DNA of 5,582 nucleotides. Source: an uncultured Collinsella sp. (GTDB lineage: Bacteria; Actinomycetota; Coriobacteriia; Coriobacteriales; Coriobacteriaceae). This document shows, piece after piece, positions 5,526-5,582 of this stretch. The position numbers were made by a program, and so were the translations under genes. The notes beneath the pieces are model-generated. The model searched no databases and was not told the origin of the DNA. It worked only from the letters and a program-made list of their open reading frames with translations. The stretch spans positions 1-5,582 of the forward strand of contig CABSKX010000084.1 of assembly GCA_902478365.1 (NCBI GenBank). Reading direction: 5' to 3'. Numbering within the stretch: the stretch's first letter is position 1; every line of letters begins with the position of its first letter.

Positions 5526-5582
5526 ATGGTTGATTTTCAATCTCAACGCAACAGCCTGAACGGACCCCGCGTTTCCGCAGCT
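5526..5582 (+). CDS. Possible start of a further gene (partial, 3' end outside window)
   Basis: An open frame from ATG at 5526 runs to the window edge, reading MVDFQSQRNSLNGPRVSAA. The composition is protein-like and the frame is open for all 19 codons. The ribosome site is doubtful: GGAG at 5520-5523 leaves only 2 nt, while the weaker GAG at 5515-5517 has a normal gap of 8 nt. No product can be named from this fragment. It could also be a leader sequence rather than a gene. Confidence 0.35.
   Translation, partial: MVDFQSQRNSLNGPRVSAA

Overview
The window looks like a piece of a high-GC chromosome from an anaerobic, gut-type actinobacterium. A Collinsella or another coriobacterium is the best guess. 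That rests on GC-rich third codon positions, an arginine deiminase (ADI) pathway cluster with a YfcC/DcuC-type transporter, and a DUF1846 gene. The taxonomic call is inference. All recognisable genes are on the + strand.

Region 1 (1-2781) is an arginine catabolism cluster. It holds the last 17 codons of arginine deiminase (arcA) with the catalytic-cysteine motif, a complete ornithine carbamoyltransferase (arcB-type, 331 aa), and a 12-13-helix YfcC-family membrane protein that is probably the arginine/ornithine exchanger (arcD-type, 492 aa). Together they would import arginine, deiminate it to citrulline, split citrulline into ornithine and carbamoyl phosphate, and export ornithine. Carbamate kinase (arcC), which would make ATP from carbamoyl phosphate, is not in the window. 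Hairpins lie in both gaps: two between arcA and arcB, and a perfect 12-bp stem with a weak T-run between arcB and arcD. They could set different transcript levels along the operon.

Region 2 (2782-3386) is about 600 bases with no convincing gene, but it is rich in secondary structure. It contains a nested, possibly switching, fold just after arcD, a strong GC-rich hairpin, a textbook bidirectional terminator, an 11-bp inverted repeat, and a 30-bp stem in which every non-Watson-Crick position is a G-U pair on the + strand. It ends with a consensus -10 box serving the next gene. This is the least explained part of the window.

Region 3 (3387-4926) is one DUF1846 protein of unknown function, with its own promoter and terminator. 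Region 4 (about 4941-5513) is a small winged-helix regulator with a roughly 110-nt structured leader and its own terminator. The last 57 bases may be the start of a further gene.
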